This document shows positions 1-10,974 of a DNA stretch of 64,000 bases, piece by piece. The DNA is from Adiantum capillus-veneris (taxonomy: Eukaryota > Streptophyta > Polypodiopsida > Polypodiales > Pteridaceae), in NCBI GenBank assembly GCA_014529385.2, contig CM043959.1, positions 93,260,529 through 93,324,528 of the forward strand, read 5' to 3'. How positions within the stretch are numbered: position 1 is the stretch's first letter; each line of letters starts with the position of its first letter. The notes under the pieces were generated by a model. It was not told where the DNA came from, made no database searches, and worked only from the letters and a program-made list of their open reading frames with translations. The position numbers and the translations under genes are program-made.

Positions 1-379
1 GTAGCGCAGAGGGCAGAGCGAGAGAGAGATAGAGGAGAGAGAGCGAGGGCCGCATCTCGGTAGATTCCGCTTAATCGACGAGTATGTGACTGCAAACTTT
101 GTTAATTTGTAATAATGAGCTATTGCGTGTGAGTGAGAGTGAGAGAGTGAGTGGGGAGAGAGAGAGCGCCATGGCATAGGCGAGCCGCGGCAAGCCATCA
201 GCTTTTTACACACACACAGAAAGAGAGAGCTATTACATTGCGGCAGCGCTGCTGGACAGAGGAAGGGAGTGCCTGCTCAAGCCCTGTGAGACAAAGGAAG
301 AGAGAGCCTAGCCACACTCCTTCTAGTTCTCTCGCCCACACTTTCGTCTAGGTATTGTTACCCCCCCCCCCTGGCCCCC

Positions 380-382
<3 letters not shown>

Positions 383-433
<51 letters not shown>
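383..433. repeat. (TC)n microsatellite
   Basis: Uninterrupted TC dinucleotide tract of about 51 bp directly after a short C run. It is read directly from the sequence. Confidence 0.97.
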
Positions 434-434
<1 letters not shown>

Positions 435-544
435 ATGTTACATTACATGGAAATGGTAGCTTTATGGTTTTTTGTTACATCCTTTATTGGAGTGCATGAA
501 TGAGTGCTTTGTTTTCTTATACCAGTATAACCGGCGGCTCCGCC

Positions 545-547
<3 letters not shown>

Positions 548-622
<75 letters not shown>
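548..622. repeat. (CT)n microsatellite
   Basis: Uninterrupted CT tract of about 75 bp. It generates spurious Ser/Leu and Arg/Glu reading frames on the two strands. Confidence 0.97.
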
Positions 623-625
<3 letters not shown>

Positions 626-835
626 ATAGCTAGAGTTATCGAGGAACGCCAATATGGGGGCTTGGAACGCCGGAACGGCGTTCCGATCGGTCAAAATCTC
701 CTGGAACGCCTCGGAACGGATTGCCGTTCCGACAGACAGGCAGTCACCGGAACGGACCGGTTGGAACGGGCCGAAACGTTCTGGAACGGCCTCAACGGGC
801 AGAAACAGGTAGATTTGAACGTTTAAAAAATTAGC
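623..835. repeat. GGAACG-rich repeat segment
   Basis: GGAACG, its complement CGTTCC and variants recur many times, some as short inverted pairs around 670-690. The composition resembles the interior of the small MITE at 16627-16800. I could not define terminal repeats or a target duplication, so membership in a MITE family is only a guess. Confidence 0.4.
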
Positions 836-875
836 TGTTTGGGAACTTTGGGCAGCAAACGGTCATTTACAGCCC

Positions 876-884
876 TATATAAAT
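876..884 (+). promoter_or_regulatory. TATA-like box upstream of the hAT transposase
   Basis: TATATAAAT lies about 300 bp before the first plausible ATG of the hAT transposase, followed by a pyrimidine-rich leader. The position fits a plant core promoter of the transposon. Assignment is by motif and position only. Confidence 0.45.
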
Positions 885-1185
885 CCCCCCCCTCTTTCCC
901 CATTCTTCACCAAAGCATCAAGGAAGTTTGAAGGCCCTCTCTCCCTTGCTATCAACTCTCAAGCCATAGGGGCCTCGCCTCTAGCTCTCAAGTTTCAACC
1001 TCTCTCTCTCTCTCTTGGGCTAACCCTCAAGGCTCAAGGGTCAAGCTCTCTCAAGCTCTCTATCTCAACTTCCCATTGCTCAAGCTCTCACGGAATCAAG
1101 CCTCTCTCTCTCTCAAGCCCTCTCTCAAGCTATCTCTCTCTCTCAAACCCTCAAGATCAAGCTCTCTCTCTTTCACGGATAATCC

Positions 1186-3363
1186 ATGGCTTCTTCTTCT
1201 CGTACAACCCCCTCCATTCATGCGGGAACACTCAAAAGATGGTCGTGTGGGATGAAGTGACCTCGAAGGGCACCTTGTCGGCAGCGGGAGGTTCTCGTGC
1301 ATGGGCATGCAAGCTAAACTCTTACACGCAGAAAGGGGGGATGACAAAGTGAGGGCACACTTTCTTCGAGTGCCGGGACATGAGGTGAGATTTTGCACCG
1401 ACGTAACCATCAAGAAGAGGAAGGAGCTCGAGGAAAAGGATCGGAAATTCAACCATAAAGCCAAGCCCGTACGCAAAGGTATCGACCCAAAGACCCTCAT
1501 TTTCCCTTCTTTCTCTCTACCCGGTTTAGGTACCGGTGGATCTTCATCGGGTCCGATTCGTCGCCAAAGGACCCTTGCCACCTCTTGGGACCTAAAGAAG
1601 AAGGAAGAGGTGGATGCGGCCATGGCCCGATTCTTCTATCACGGCCATATCCCATTTGTCGCGGCGAGGTATGTTTTATTGATTTATCAATCTTCTCTCT
1701 CATTTCTTCCGTTATCGTCGTTTCTGCCCTTTTGATACTAACCTCTTCTATGTTTGATCGAAATAGGTCGGAGTATTGGAAAGTCATGGTGCAACGGATA
1801 GGAGAGTATGGCACCGGCTATGTGCCGCCATCTTCAGAGGCTCTCCGAACTACTTTGCTCGATCGAGAGAAGGCTATCGTGGAGCAAGCAACCCTCAATT
1901 CACCGTCTTTGGGCAAAACATGGCGTTTCCCTCATTGCCGACGGGTGGAGCAATACAAGGAAGAGATTTATTCATGGTCTCGTCGCATACTCGAGTGGAG
2001 AGATGTACTTTGCACTCTCATGATGCCACCGAGAGTGGCAAGTCTGCCAATGTCCTCTCTGCATAGTGGACAGCAGCCATAGAAACGATCGGTAAGCAAC
2101 ACGTGGTGGCCTTTGTCACAGATGGGGAGGCATCAAACAGGGCAGCAGCAACTATTATAGAGGGCCACTATCCGCATGTGATAGTGTGCTTTTGCATGGC
2201 ACACTGCTTGAACAACCTTCTAAAAGACATCGGCAAGCGAGACTGGATTGCTCCAGTCATTGTTGATGCAGTGAAGATTGTTACTTTCATCAACAATCAC
2301 AACTTGGTTCGGAGTGAGTACCTCAAGAGGTCGGGCGGCAAAGTACTTCTAAAGTATTCAGACACCAGTTTCGCATTCAACTTTCTTCTTGTGCGCAGGT
2401 TGTCTGAATGTCAAAATGCGATTCGACAGGTCTTCATCAGTGATGAGTTCACCACCTCCCCCTATGCAAAGACAGCTGCAGGGATTTTGTGCAAGGATAA
2501 GGCAAAGGATCTTGAGTTCTGGAAGGAGCTCAAGAGTCTAGACGCACAAGTAAAACCGGTGGTTCATTTGCTTCGAGTTCTCGATGGCATGGATCCTTGC
2601 ATTGGCAAGATTTATGAGGCAATGGATCGCATGATCGAGCAGCTTGCACAACTTTAGCCGAAAGTAGAGTGATATGAGGAGATCCATGCGCTTTGCAACT
2701 CGAGGTGGAATTCATATGCCTCTCCTTTACACGGGGCAGCCTACATGGTGGATCCAAAGTTCCAAGGTGCAGGGCAAGAGACAGATAGAGAAGTCATGAA
2801 CCAATTTACAGAGATCTTAAACAAGATGGTTCTAGACAGAGATGGGCGACGCATTGTCAGAGATCAGTTGAGACAGTACACAGAGATGCGGGGGTCATTT
2901 GGCAGTCCAGATGCTCAGATTGATCACAGGAAGATAGGTTCAGTGCTATGGTGGGAGGACTATGGCTATGATGGCCCTGAGCTTCAGAGATTGGCGATCC
3001 GTATTCTCAGCCAATCAGTTAGCACATGATGCTTGGAGCAATTGTGGAGTATCCTTAGCCACATTGCTTCCAAGAAGAGGAATTGTCTTGGAGTGGAGAA
3101 GGCTAATGATCTTGTCTTTGTCAACGCAAATTTGAAAATGCTTTGCAAGAGTACAGACAAACAGACAGATTCTTTTACACAGTGAGAGATGGAGCAAGAG
3201 GCTTCTCAGGCAGGTGGAGATTCACATCCACCAACACCAAGTACTTCATCCGTGGCTGAGATCGAGCCGGGCCTAGAGCTCGATGATGAGGAATGGGAGG
3301 ATGTGCATGATTTACAACCGACTACTACGGATTGGGAGGCCTCTCAGGCTAGTGGCTCTTGAG
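1186..3363 (+). pseudogene. hAT-superfamily transposase (BED/DUF659/dimerisation type), decayed
   Basis: Cut-and-paste DNA transposase relic. In order: an ATG at 1186 opening MASSSRTTPSI; a degenerate BED-finger region (1240-1420, KVRAHFLRVPGHEV); a DUF659-like N-terminal region (about 1600-2070) with MARFFYHGHIPF, GEYGTGY and then VSLIADGWSN; the catalytic-core region (2103-2657) with VAFVTDGEASN and MAHCLNNLLKDIGK; and the C-terminal hAT dimerisation region, with WWEDYGYDG near 2950 and LWSILSHIASKKRN just after 3030. An acidic tail ends in TGA at 3361-3363. Exons join in frame across a GT-AG intron (1669-1766). Decay: a frameshift near 1300, at least two shifts between 1900 and 2070, and in-frame stops at 2655, 2670, 3027 and near 3183. 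It cannot encode a full enzyme. Terminal inverted repeats were not found. Confidence 0.88.
1669..1766 (+). other. intron of the hAT transposase
   Basis: A 98-bp GT...AG intron with a T-rich interior. The Arg codon is split after its second base (AG|G), and removal joins ...IPFVAAR to SEYWKVMV... in the reading frame expected for this transposase family. The frame on each side stops inside the intron. Confidence 0.8.
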
Positions 3364-3387
3364 TCTTGAGTCTTGAGGCTCGAGAGT

Positions 3388-3862
3388 TGCCGCACGGTCC
3401 GCTCGAGCGTAGTTTGCAGTTTCAGCCCGAAAAACGCAGATTTCAGCATCTGCGTTTTCAGCGCGTCGTCATCGACATAGAGTCAGAATTCAGCAGGTAA
3501 AGATTTACAGATTTCAGCCCTTAGCACTTTCAGATTTCAGTGCGTCTTGTCATCGTCCTCTTCGTCGGCAAATCCAAGCATTGTAGAGATTTGTGAAATC
3601 CTAAGTAGATCGCTCTCGCCATAGAGAGTGGGGCCCTTGGAGGAGGGTTTGACAACTTTTCCAGGTGTCGTATTCTCTTCTCTCTCTATCTCTCAGTCTC
3701 ATGCACCTTCACGCAGTGTCCATTAACTTTGTTTGTGTCCATTGCACTCTCTCATCAAAGAAACGGATTGCTCTCCCTTCCGTAAGTAAAAGGAACCCTT
3801 GAGCACAGTTCGGAGCACTCATCTTGAGCAGAGCGCAAACATTCATTCCGCTGCACCTAACA
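3388..3862 (+). repeat. 5' LTR of element A, 3' portion only
   Basis: This part matches the last roughly 500 bp of the LTR at 5868-7098: AGTTTGCAGTTTCAGCCC, GTCGTCATCGACATAGAG, the CTCTCGCCATAGAGAGTGGGG segment and the terminal CCGCTGCACCTAACA. The first roughly 730 bp of the LTR are absent. The break falls at GCCGCACGGT. Confidence 0.85.
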
Positions 3863-3863
3863 T

Positions 3864-3875
3864 TGGTATCAGAGC
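3864..3875 (+). promoter_or_regulatory. primer binding site, initiator Met-tRNA (element A)
   Basis: TGGTATCAGAGC, complementary to the 3' end of plant initiator tRNA-Met, starts two bases after the LTR end. This fixes both the element's strand and the LTR boundary. Confidence 0.93.
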
Positions 3876-4073
3876 TTTGGCAGTGTTCTGTATCATTTAA
3901 GGTAAGAATCACAAGAACCACAGATTTTTTTTTGCTTGTTGAGGTCGCACGAACCCAAGTTCACTTGGGCGTGTCAATTCCTAATGGTGTTTTTGAAGAG
4001 TGATAGGAAACCCAAGAAAGAAGGGCTTGTCCAACCTCCCCTTGTGCCTCTTTTCACTCATTGAGAGCGGACC

Positions 4074-5593
4074 GTGCACTTAGTGGCCGACCAATCGACG
4101 TGAGGTGGGAAAAAGCAACCTTGGTCTGAGCGCAAGGCCACCAAGGGGTGCGCCCGCCGAAAAGAGAAGAACTCGTGTGAAGAGAAGATCCTTCTCAAAC
4201 ACGGTTTGCAAGCGAAAGAAACCCTCAAGAACCTCAAGAACCTTAAGACCCTCGAGAACCCAAGAACCCAAGTTCCTCGTGAACTTAAGAACCCTGGACC
4301 ACAAGAACCCACGACTTCAGAATGGTCATCACTCGAAGCCGAATGGATACTTAGCGTGGAGGTGATGAGCATGAGAGGCGAAGAAGAATTTTCCTCACCA
4401 GGGGGTTTTTCAGACCCTCCCCCTTCCCCATCCACATCCAAGATTCCATTAACTCCTATGGAGGCTTTGAACCAGATGTTTATGGAAAGGAAGTTCGAAC
4501 GCGAAGCAAGACAAGCAGAAAGAAAAGCAGAAATGGATCGCAGACATGCAGAACAATGGCAGAAATGGAACGCAGACACGCAGAAAAAAGAGAAGAAAGA
4601 AAAGAAGAAATGGGACGCAAACACCAAGAAAGAATGGCAACAGCCGTCAAAGGAAAGAGCGACCAACACATGAACGAGTTCTTGCAACTCTTTTCTCAAG
4701 TTCAGGCACAGATGCAAGAGATTCGGGAAAAGGAGACTCTCTCAATCTCTTCTTCTCCCAAGAATGAAACACAGGATTTACATGATTGTGAAAAGCATGA
4801 TGATTTGAATCACAATGATAAGCATGATGATTTGAATGATAATGATGAGCATAATGATTTGGATGTTAATGACAAGCATGATGATCAAGATGTGATTTCT
4901 CACAAGCATGATGATTTGCATGAAGATGATGTGATTGTTCACAAGGATGATGTGTTAGTTGATACTTTCTCTAGTGCAGCTAACCTCATTGCAGATACAA
5001 TCATTCACGAAGAACCAATCTTGGCTTTTGAGTCGAGGTCTTCAGAACCCCCAAAAGAAGATTCGATAGATCCGGAAGAACCGATCTTGGCTCTCAAGCC
5101 TAGGTCCAAAGAACCCTCACAGGAATTATTACGTGTTCAAGTGATTAGTCACCACGCATTGTTCGAGTGTTTCATTCGTGATCGTTTCCCGTATTTTAGT
5201 CAGTGTCTTTATGTGATCCCTTTTCCTAGGCATGACATATTGTACGTTGAGCATGTTTCACTCATGAATGAGCACGGATGTATGCGGATTATTCATGAAA
5301 AGCTGAAATGTTTGCACCCAAGGAACTCACATTCTATGTCTCTTCCTTGGCATGACAGTTTTAGAAAGAGATTGAGCATCAAGCATGGGCATGTCCATTG
5401 TGATTTGCCACAGTTGATTGATTTAGATCAAAAAGACAAGTTTGGATTCCATGATTTGCATGTGTTTGATGAACGGGTTGGCACTCCGAGTATTTGTTCA
5501 TCTCCATTGCATGCACAGTTTTTTCGAAGGAACAGAATTTTTCCAGTCACTTTACATGGAATAGGTATGTTCATGGTTTTGTGTTGGAAGTGA
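4074..5593 (+). pseudogene. element A internal ORF, unknown function
   Basis: I do not recognise this protein. Two frames (about 4074-4673 and 4556-5593) overlap and appear to be one ancestral frame broken by a shift near 4560. In order the product has: a basic Lys/Pro/Asn-rich stretch with EPxNP-like repeats; a conserved motif FSDPPPSPSTSKIPLTPME; an Arg/Glu/Ala coiled-coil-like segment (ERKAEMDRRHAEQ); a run of KHDDLN/DND repeats; two copies of EEPILAL.SRSxEP; and a C-terminal region with FECFIRDRFPYFSQCLYV, PFPRHDILYVEHVSLMNEHG and GTPSICSSPLHAQ. The C-terminal region is conserved in B and C. No zinc knuckle, DSG protease or YVDD motif is present. Acting as a structural (Gag-like) protein is possible but unproven. 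Confidence 0.7.
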
Positions 5594-5855
5594 TTTCAGG
5601 AAATTTCAGCCATGGAGATTCTTGAAGAAGGTGGACCTACGTCCATAACAAAGTTGAAGCATTGAAGGAGCTACCAATGACTTTGTGTCGCTTTTGGTGT
5701 GGCCCAAAGAAGCAAGCGTTGCAAACCTTTATGAAGTTCAAGTACCGCACGACCCACACATCAAAGTGGGCCGACGAAGAGTCCCTTCCAGGATTCCGGA
5801 TGCTATTGGCGATCTCTCTCGACGCCATCCAGCTCGGTACCAATACCTCACTTTG

Positions 5856-5867
5856 AAAAGGAGGGGA
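5856..5867 (+). promoter_or_regulatory. polypurine tract of element A
   Basis: AAAAGGAGGGGA directly precedes the TGTCACGTG start of the 3' LTR. The same tract occurs at 18282-18293 (element B) and, complemented, at 13020-13031 (element C). It would prime plus-strand DNA synthesis. Confidence 0.9.
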
Positions 5868-7098
5868 TGTCACGTGACACATCCAACCCTATGTGTCCGT
5901 GGACAATGACCAGGGTTCAGTCAGTCTAGATAGGAAGTGATCTAACACTTTTGTGAGTCTGTTCGCAGACCGTGCATGACCAGACACTTAGATTAGATGC
6001 ATATCCTCTGGTTTAACATAACATGATCATCAGATTACAATCAGAACCCATTAGTAGCATTTTACAGTGCATAGACCTATTTTTCCTATTTTTGACATTT
6101 TTCACTTATTATTTTTAAGTGACTTTTGTTGGGAAGTAGGTATGGCAATTTTGCTAAGATAATATATAAGCAAACCAAAGCTAGCACTTTCTCGCAGAAG
6201 AGCCAGCAAGAGCACCTTGCTCAACAGGCAACTTCTCAACAAGACCAACCCCCGCGACAACTCTTGGTGTTTTTTTTCACCAGAAGGCCTAGCGTTTTTG
6301 CACCAGATCAGCCAGCGTTTTTGCACTTTCAGATTCCCAACGACAGTAGACAGCAGATCAGCCCTAGCGTTAGCAGATGTCCCCAAATAGCAGATCAGCC
6401 CTAGCGTTAGCAGTTCCATCAGCAAGGACAGATTTCATCCCCTAGCATTTTGGTTTGCAGATCAACCGCAACGTTTTTGAATACCTTTGCGACAAGGACA
6501 TCAAGAACACCAGCGTTTTCAGTTTTCAGCATGTCAGTACCCGCACAACCACCCCCAAACCTCGCAGATCTCACCTTCTTGCAGCAGATTCTCACCGCAT
6601 GGTCCGATCGAGCATAGTTTGCAGTTTCAGCCCGGAAAACGCAGATTTCAGCATCTGCGTTTTCATCGCACCGTCGTCATCGCATCGTCGTCATCGACAT
6701 AGAGTCAGAATTTAGCAAATAAAGATTTACAGATTTCAGTCCTTAGCACTTTCAAATTTCAGCCCGTCTTGTCATCGTCCTCATCGTCGTCGACATCGTC
6801 GGCAAGTCCAAGCATTGTAGAGATTTGTGCAATCATAAGTAGATAGCTCTCGCCGTAGAGAGTGGGGCCCTTGGAGGAGGGTTTGACAACTTTTCCCAGT
6901 GTCGTATTCTCTTCTCTCTCTATCTGTCAGTCTCATGCACCTTCACGCACAGTGTCCATTCACTTTGTTTGTGTCCATTGCTCTTTCTCACTAAAGGAAC
7001 GGAAGGCTCTCCCTTCCGTAAGTAAAAAGAACCCTTGAGCACAGTTCGGAGCACTCATCTTGAGCAAAGCGCAAACATTCATTCCGCTGCACCTAACA
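5868..7098 (+). repeat. 3' LTR of element A
   Basis: A 1,231-bp LTR beginning TGTCACGTGACA (a perfect 12-bp palindrome) and ending CTGCACCTAACA. A TATATAAG box at 6163-6170 probably marks the U3/R boundary. Just downstream lie repeated TAGCGTTTT/AGCGTTTTTG words and then CATCGTCGTCGACATCG-type repeats. Homologous LTRs are at 9576-10766, 18294-20906, 11781-13019 and 14881-17364. Confidence 0.92.
6163..6170 (+). promoter_or_regulatory. TATA box in the element A LTR
   Basis: TATATAAG about 295 bp into the LTR. The same box is present in both LTRs of element C (complement at 12683-12690 and 15797-15804). It is the likely LTR promoter, inferred from motif and conservation. Confidence 0.6.
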
Positions 7099-7819
7099 GT
7101 CTTGAGGTCATAACGAAGTGGGTAAGTGTTGATTCCTTCCCTTCTTGTCTAGCTAGAGTGACTCGTGCTTTGCCTTTGTTAGTCATGATGTTGTTTCTAT
7201 TGTTGCTCAGCCTTGGTGAATCTTTGTGATCTTAGAACCAAAATCTTAATGAGGGAGAACATGTTCTCTTTCAATATGCACATGGACTTGCAATAAAACA
7301 TAATTGGAGAAATGATTAGATTTACTTTAATGGTTTTCGTTCGAGTTAAGACCAATTGATATTGTGCTAATTCTTTCTATCTTTTGTGGTGCGTATGCCC
7401 TAACAACTACCTCATTTTTGTGCTAATTTTTTCGATTTATTGCTTCTTTTAGTGCTAGGCTTCATTATAGCTCAATCTGCCCTTGATCTCCGGAGTCATG
7501 ACAGAAACTCAGTACGCTGAACTTTGTGTTGATGTATGCTCATGTGTGTGTGCTTGTGGTGCGTGTTGTGTTTGGGAGCATATGTTAGTACCTAGTGCTA
7601 CACCCACTATTGGGCACTGACGACGTTAATGGGGATGTCGTGGTATTTAGTCAATACTATGTATGATGGAGTTGATTGTTATATTGTCTTGTGGGTGACT
7701 ACCATGGGTCTATACCTTGCACTTTCCTTTTAAGGGTGAATCTGGGCTTATCCTGGATTCATCTAAGTATATTACTTTAATGGATGCATTAGGTGCTTGA
7801 CAAAGATGCTACAAACGCT

Positions 7820-8270
7820 TTACCTTTGGTTTGAGTGGTGAGGCCTTTGTCCGTGAGAACCTTCTTCTCCTCCTACTGGAGGAAGTTGATAACATCTTCG
7901 AGTGGTGGGCTTTGGTCCTCCTTCTTTGAATATTTGCTTCAAGAGAGTTGCTACGCGATCATTGGGGTCAACCTCTGCATGGACACAAACAAGTCGTGTC
8001 GTTGGTGATTTAAGCTTGTTGATGAGCAAACGTAGAGACTCACCCTCCTCTTGACATAAATGCGTTTTAAGTGAGATCTTGGAGTTTTTGGCTTCAACTT
8101 CAAAGAGCTTATGTAACATGGTCCATACTTGATGTTGATATCAATGCAGGAATTGTCAAGTGCAATGATGATGATGCCTAGGGCTTGCTCATTGTGTGTT
8201 TGGAATCTATCTAGAGATGCTCTAATGGCATTTGTTTCTCCTTGTGGTAGAGGCTCTCCAAATGTATAGA
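7820..8270 (-). pseudogene. Ty1/copia Gag fragment, decayed
   Basis: The minus strand reads GETNAIRASLDRFQTHNEQALGI and then, in another frame, LHKLFEVEAKNSKISLKTHL followed by EGESL and a LVCVHAEVDPNDRVATLL segment. This is the spacing and wording of a copia-type Gag: subunit contacts, then the helix preceding the zinc knuckle. The knuckle, protease and polymerase are absent, and frames shift. The paralogous fragment lies at 31530-31960. Confidence 0.6.
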
Positions 8271-9445
8271 AGCCATGTCCTTAAGAAATTATTTTCCTTG
8301 GAAATTATTTTGCCCATGATGTGAGCTAGTGGAAGCAAGACGATCTTACCACAAGGGACTCCTGTGGTGACAATGTCTAAATACCAAATACAAATGAGAA
8401 GTGTGCAAGTTTAATTATAGCGTACATAACAAGTGAGACAACCTTGGTTGCACAAATGCATCACTTTTCACTCTCTGTGCCTACGTCCTCGAGGCCCTTA
8501 AATAATTGATTAACCTATCAACAATCCTCATTGATCCCAATCACAATCAGTAGATTTTCTTATGTTTTTCAAGAAGATCAAAGCTTAAGTAAAAGCAAAC
8601 CCTAATTTGTAAAGAAAGGTAGAGAGAATGCCTTAACTCTTTTGTCTTTTTTTTGAAGCCTTTTGTCATCGTTTACTCTTGTAAACTCTCTTTGAAAATT
8701 TGTCCCAAAATAAAAAAATTACCCATTGCATATGAGTTTATACGTTTATGCACCTCAAAAAGATATGTGGTTTGTTGTACATGACGCACCTTACGCACAC
8801 AAACCCCATGTGAAGCCCCACTTAGAGAAATAAATGCTCTTTTAATTAAGAGCTTTTGTGTGCAACTTGTAGCAAATTTGTGCACGTACGCGCACACGGT
8901 GTGTGTGTATGTGTGTGTGTGAGTGATATGAATTTGCATGGTGGTGGAGAAGCTCTCGATGTAGTAGTGGAAGCCAAAAACGCAATGGATGTGACCACAT
9001 ATGGTCACACATCCACTTAGATGTAAGGTCTAATGCATTCCTAGCGTGTCCCCAAACGTGAAAAGGCTTGCTTGATGTTTTAAGCAGGTGGATTTTGTAA
9101 TGAAACGTTTGAACAAACTCCAATAAGACGGTGTAGAAAAAGAGGAGCTATAATGGCATTCACTTTCTTGTGAGCATTAACCGCCCTTCGTACATGTTAA
9201 TAACAATCAACAAGCCACGTCTTTCTTCACACATGAGCGAGATCATCAGTTCTTTTCTGTCACGGTCATGCTCCATCACGTGGCATTTATGCACACCAAA
9301 GTGGTTCCTTTCACATTCATCATACAAGCTACCTTGATGTTTACATAGCCTACACATTGCTCATCCACTTTTGTACTTCATCTCAGAGATAGGCAACTGA
9401 GCTTCTTCAGATGTCTCTTATGTACACAGAACATAGTCCCTTTTC

Positions 9446-9446
<1 letters not shown>

Positions 9447-9519
<73 letters not shown>
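9447..9519. repeat. (TG)n(AG)n microsatellite
   Basis: About 52 bp of TG followed by about 21 bp of AG. The equivalent tract in the paralogous copy is at 33160-33206. Confidence 0.95.
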
Positions 9520-9520
<1 letters not shown>

Positions 9521-9575
9521 AGTTTGGTCACAAAGAGGTGCATCTTGGTACATTCCCTTGGCCTTTAAGACAATG

Positions 9576-10766
9576 TGTCACGTGCACATCTAACCCTATG
9601 TGTACGTGGACAAGCTACTTCACGACATGGGTTCAGTTCAGTTAGCTTAGGAAGTGATCTGGCACTTTTGTGAGCCTGTTCGTAGACCGGGCATGTCCAG
9701 GCACTTAGATTAGATGCATATCCTCTGGTTGCACACAACATGACCATCAGATTTCCATCAGAACTCATCAGAGCATTTTTACAGTGCATAGACCTATTTT
9801 CCCTATTTTCGACATTTTTCACTTAGTATTTTTAAGTGACTTTTGTTGGGAACTAGGTAGGGCAATTTTGCTAAGTTTTTATACATAGAAACCTAGCACT
9901 AGCACTTTTTGACAGAAGAGGCAGCAGGAGCACTTGCTCAACAGGCAACCCCCACAGCAACCTAGCGTTTTTGGAGCAGGAAGACTTGGCGTTTTTCTTC
10001 AACAACAACCTAGCGTTTTCAGCAAGACAGACCAACATTGGCGTTTTAGCATTGGCAATAGCTTGGCGAGAGCAAGAAGTAGTAGATCCCCTAGCGTTAG
10101 CAGATTTCCCTCGCAAAACAATAATCAGCCTAGCGTTTTTGAATCAGCCTGACCCTCAGCATTTTTGTAGATCTTCGCGACAGATTCAGCCCTAGACTCA
10201 ACGTTTTCAGTTTTCAGCTGTCAGTTTCCGCAGTGGACCCCCAAACCTCACAGATCTCACCTTCCCGCAGCAGATCCTCGCCACACGGTCAGATCCATTG
10301 AAGTTTGCAGTTTCAGCCCGGAAAACACAGATTTCACCTCTGTGTTTTCAGCGGGTCGTTGTCACATCGTCGTCATCGACATAGAGTCAGAATTCGGCAG
10401 ATAAAGATTTGCAGATTTCAGTCATTAGCGTTTTCAGATTTTAGCCTGTCTCGTCGTCGTCGACATCGTCGGCAAGTCCAAAGCATTGTAGAGATTTGTG
10501 CAACTAATAGTAGACCGCTCTCACCATAGAGAGTGGGGTCTTCGAAGGAGGGGTTTGACAACATTCTTATGTCGTATTCTTCTCTCTCTATCTCTCAGTC
10601 TCATGCACCTTCATTCACAGTGTTCATCCACTTTGTTTGTGTCCATTGCACTCTCTCACTAAAGGAACAAAAGGCTCTTCCTTCCGTAAGTAAAAGGAAC
10701 CCTTGAGCACAGTTCGGAGCACTCGTCTTGAGCAAAGTTCAACATTCACTTCCGCTGCACCTTACA
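9576..10766 (+). repeat. 5' LTR of element B
   Basis: 1,191 bp, from TGTCACGTGCACA to CCGCTGCACCTTACA. Relative to the LTR of A it shows the same order of blocks: the GACATTTTTCACTTA region, AGCGTTTT repeats, the CTCTGTGTTTTCAGC hairpin and the GTCGTCGTCGACATCG run. Confidence 0.93.
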
Positions 10767-10767
10767 T

Positions 10768-10779
10768 TGGTATCAGAGC
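10768..10779 (+). promoter_or_regulatory. primer binding site, initiator Met-tRNA (element B)
   Basis: TGGTATCAGAGC, one base after the 5' LTR, as in element A. Confidence 0.93.
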
Positions 10780-10974
10780 TTTGGCAGTGTTCTTTATCAC
10801 TCAAGGAAAGAACCACAAGAACCACATGATTTTTTTTGTTTGTTGCGGTCGCACGTAACCCAAGTCCTCTTCGGCCTGTCGATTCCTAATCGTGTTTTTG
10901 AAGAGTGACAGGAAACCCAAGAAAGAAGGGCTTGTCAAGCCTCCCCTTGCTCTCTTCTCACTCATTGTGAGCGG

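Larger units (their letters stand above)
1..870. other. noncoding flank with purine/pyrimidine simple repeats
   Basis: No gene is supported here. The stretch is dominated by GA-rich and CT-rich tracts. The open frames that cross it are Arg/Glu or Ser/Leu artefacts of the dinucleotide repeats. A C run lies near 361-372. Positions 623-835 are rich in GGAACG/CGTTCC words. Confidence 0.7.
3388..7098 (+). mobile_element. element A: non-autonomous LTR retrotransposon, 5' LTR truncated
   Basis: LTR retroelement with a partial 5' LTR, a tRNA-iMet primer site, about 2 kb of internal DNA, a polypurine tract and a complete 1,231-bp 3' LTR. The internal region has no capsid, protease, reverse transcriptase or integrase motifs. 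It has one decayed ORF of unknown function shared with elements B and C. By definition it needs enzymes in trans (LARD-like organisation). The 5' side ends abruptly against the hAT segment, so the left target duplication is missing. The right flank is GTCTT. Confidence 0.85.
7099..9570. repeat. old dispersed repeat, copy 1 (left part)
   Basis: This stretch is collinear with 31138-33257, from the GAGGTCATAACNAAGTGG start to the CCTTTAAGA end. Shared landmarks include GTTGCTCAGCCTTGG, CAAATACAAATGAGAAGTGT, a (TG)n near 8900 and a (TG)n(AG)n just before the MITE. It contains a decayed minus-strand copia Gag. The rest has no supportable gene. It is the host sequence for the MITE and element B stack. 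Confidence 0.8.

Noticed and set aside
443-826. Open frames on both strands across the (CT)n tract
   Set aside because: Ser/Leu and Arg/Glu runs come from the dinucleotide repeat; no conserved flanks.
3864-3875. Possible tRNA gene because of the TGGTATCAGAGC match to initiator Met-tRNA
   Set aside because: Only the 3'-end complement is present, directly beside LTR ends at five places; it is a primer binding site.
6220-6530. Regularly recurring AGCGTTTT words as a CRISPR-like array
   Set aside because: Word spacing is irregular, the repeats are 8-10 bp, and the region lies inside a eukaryotic LTR.
9160-9357. Minus-strand ORF with CRLCKHQGSLYDEC as a zinc-finger protein
   Set aside because: The frame is short, it lies in a decayed repeat and is not preserved clearly in the paralogous copy.
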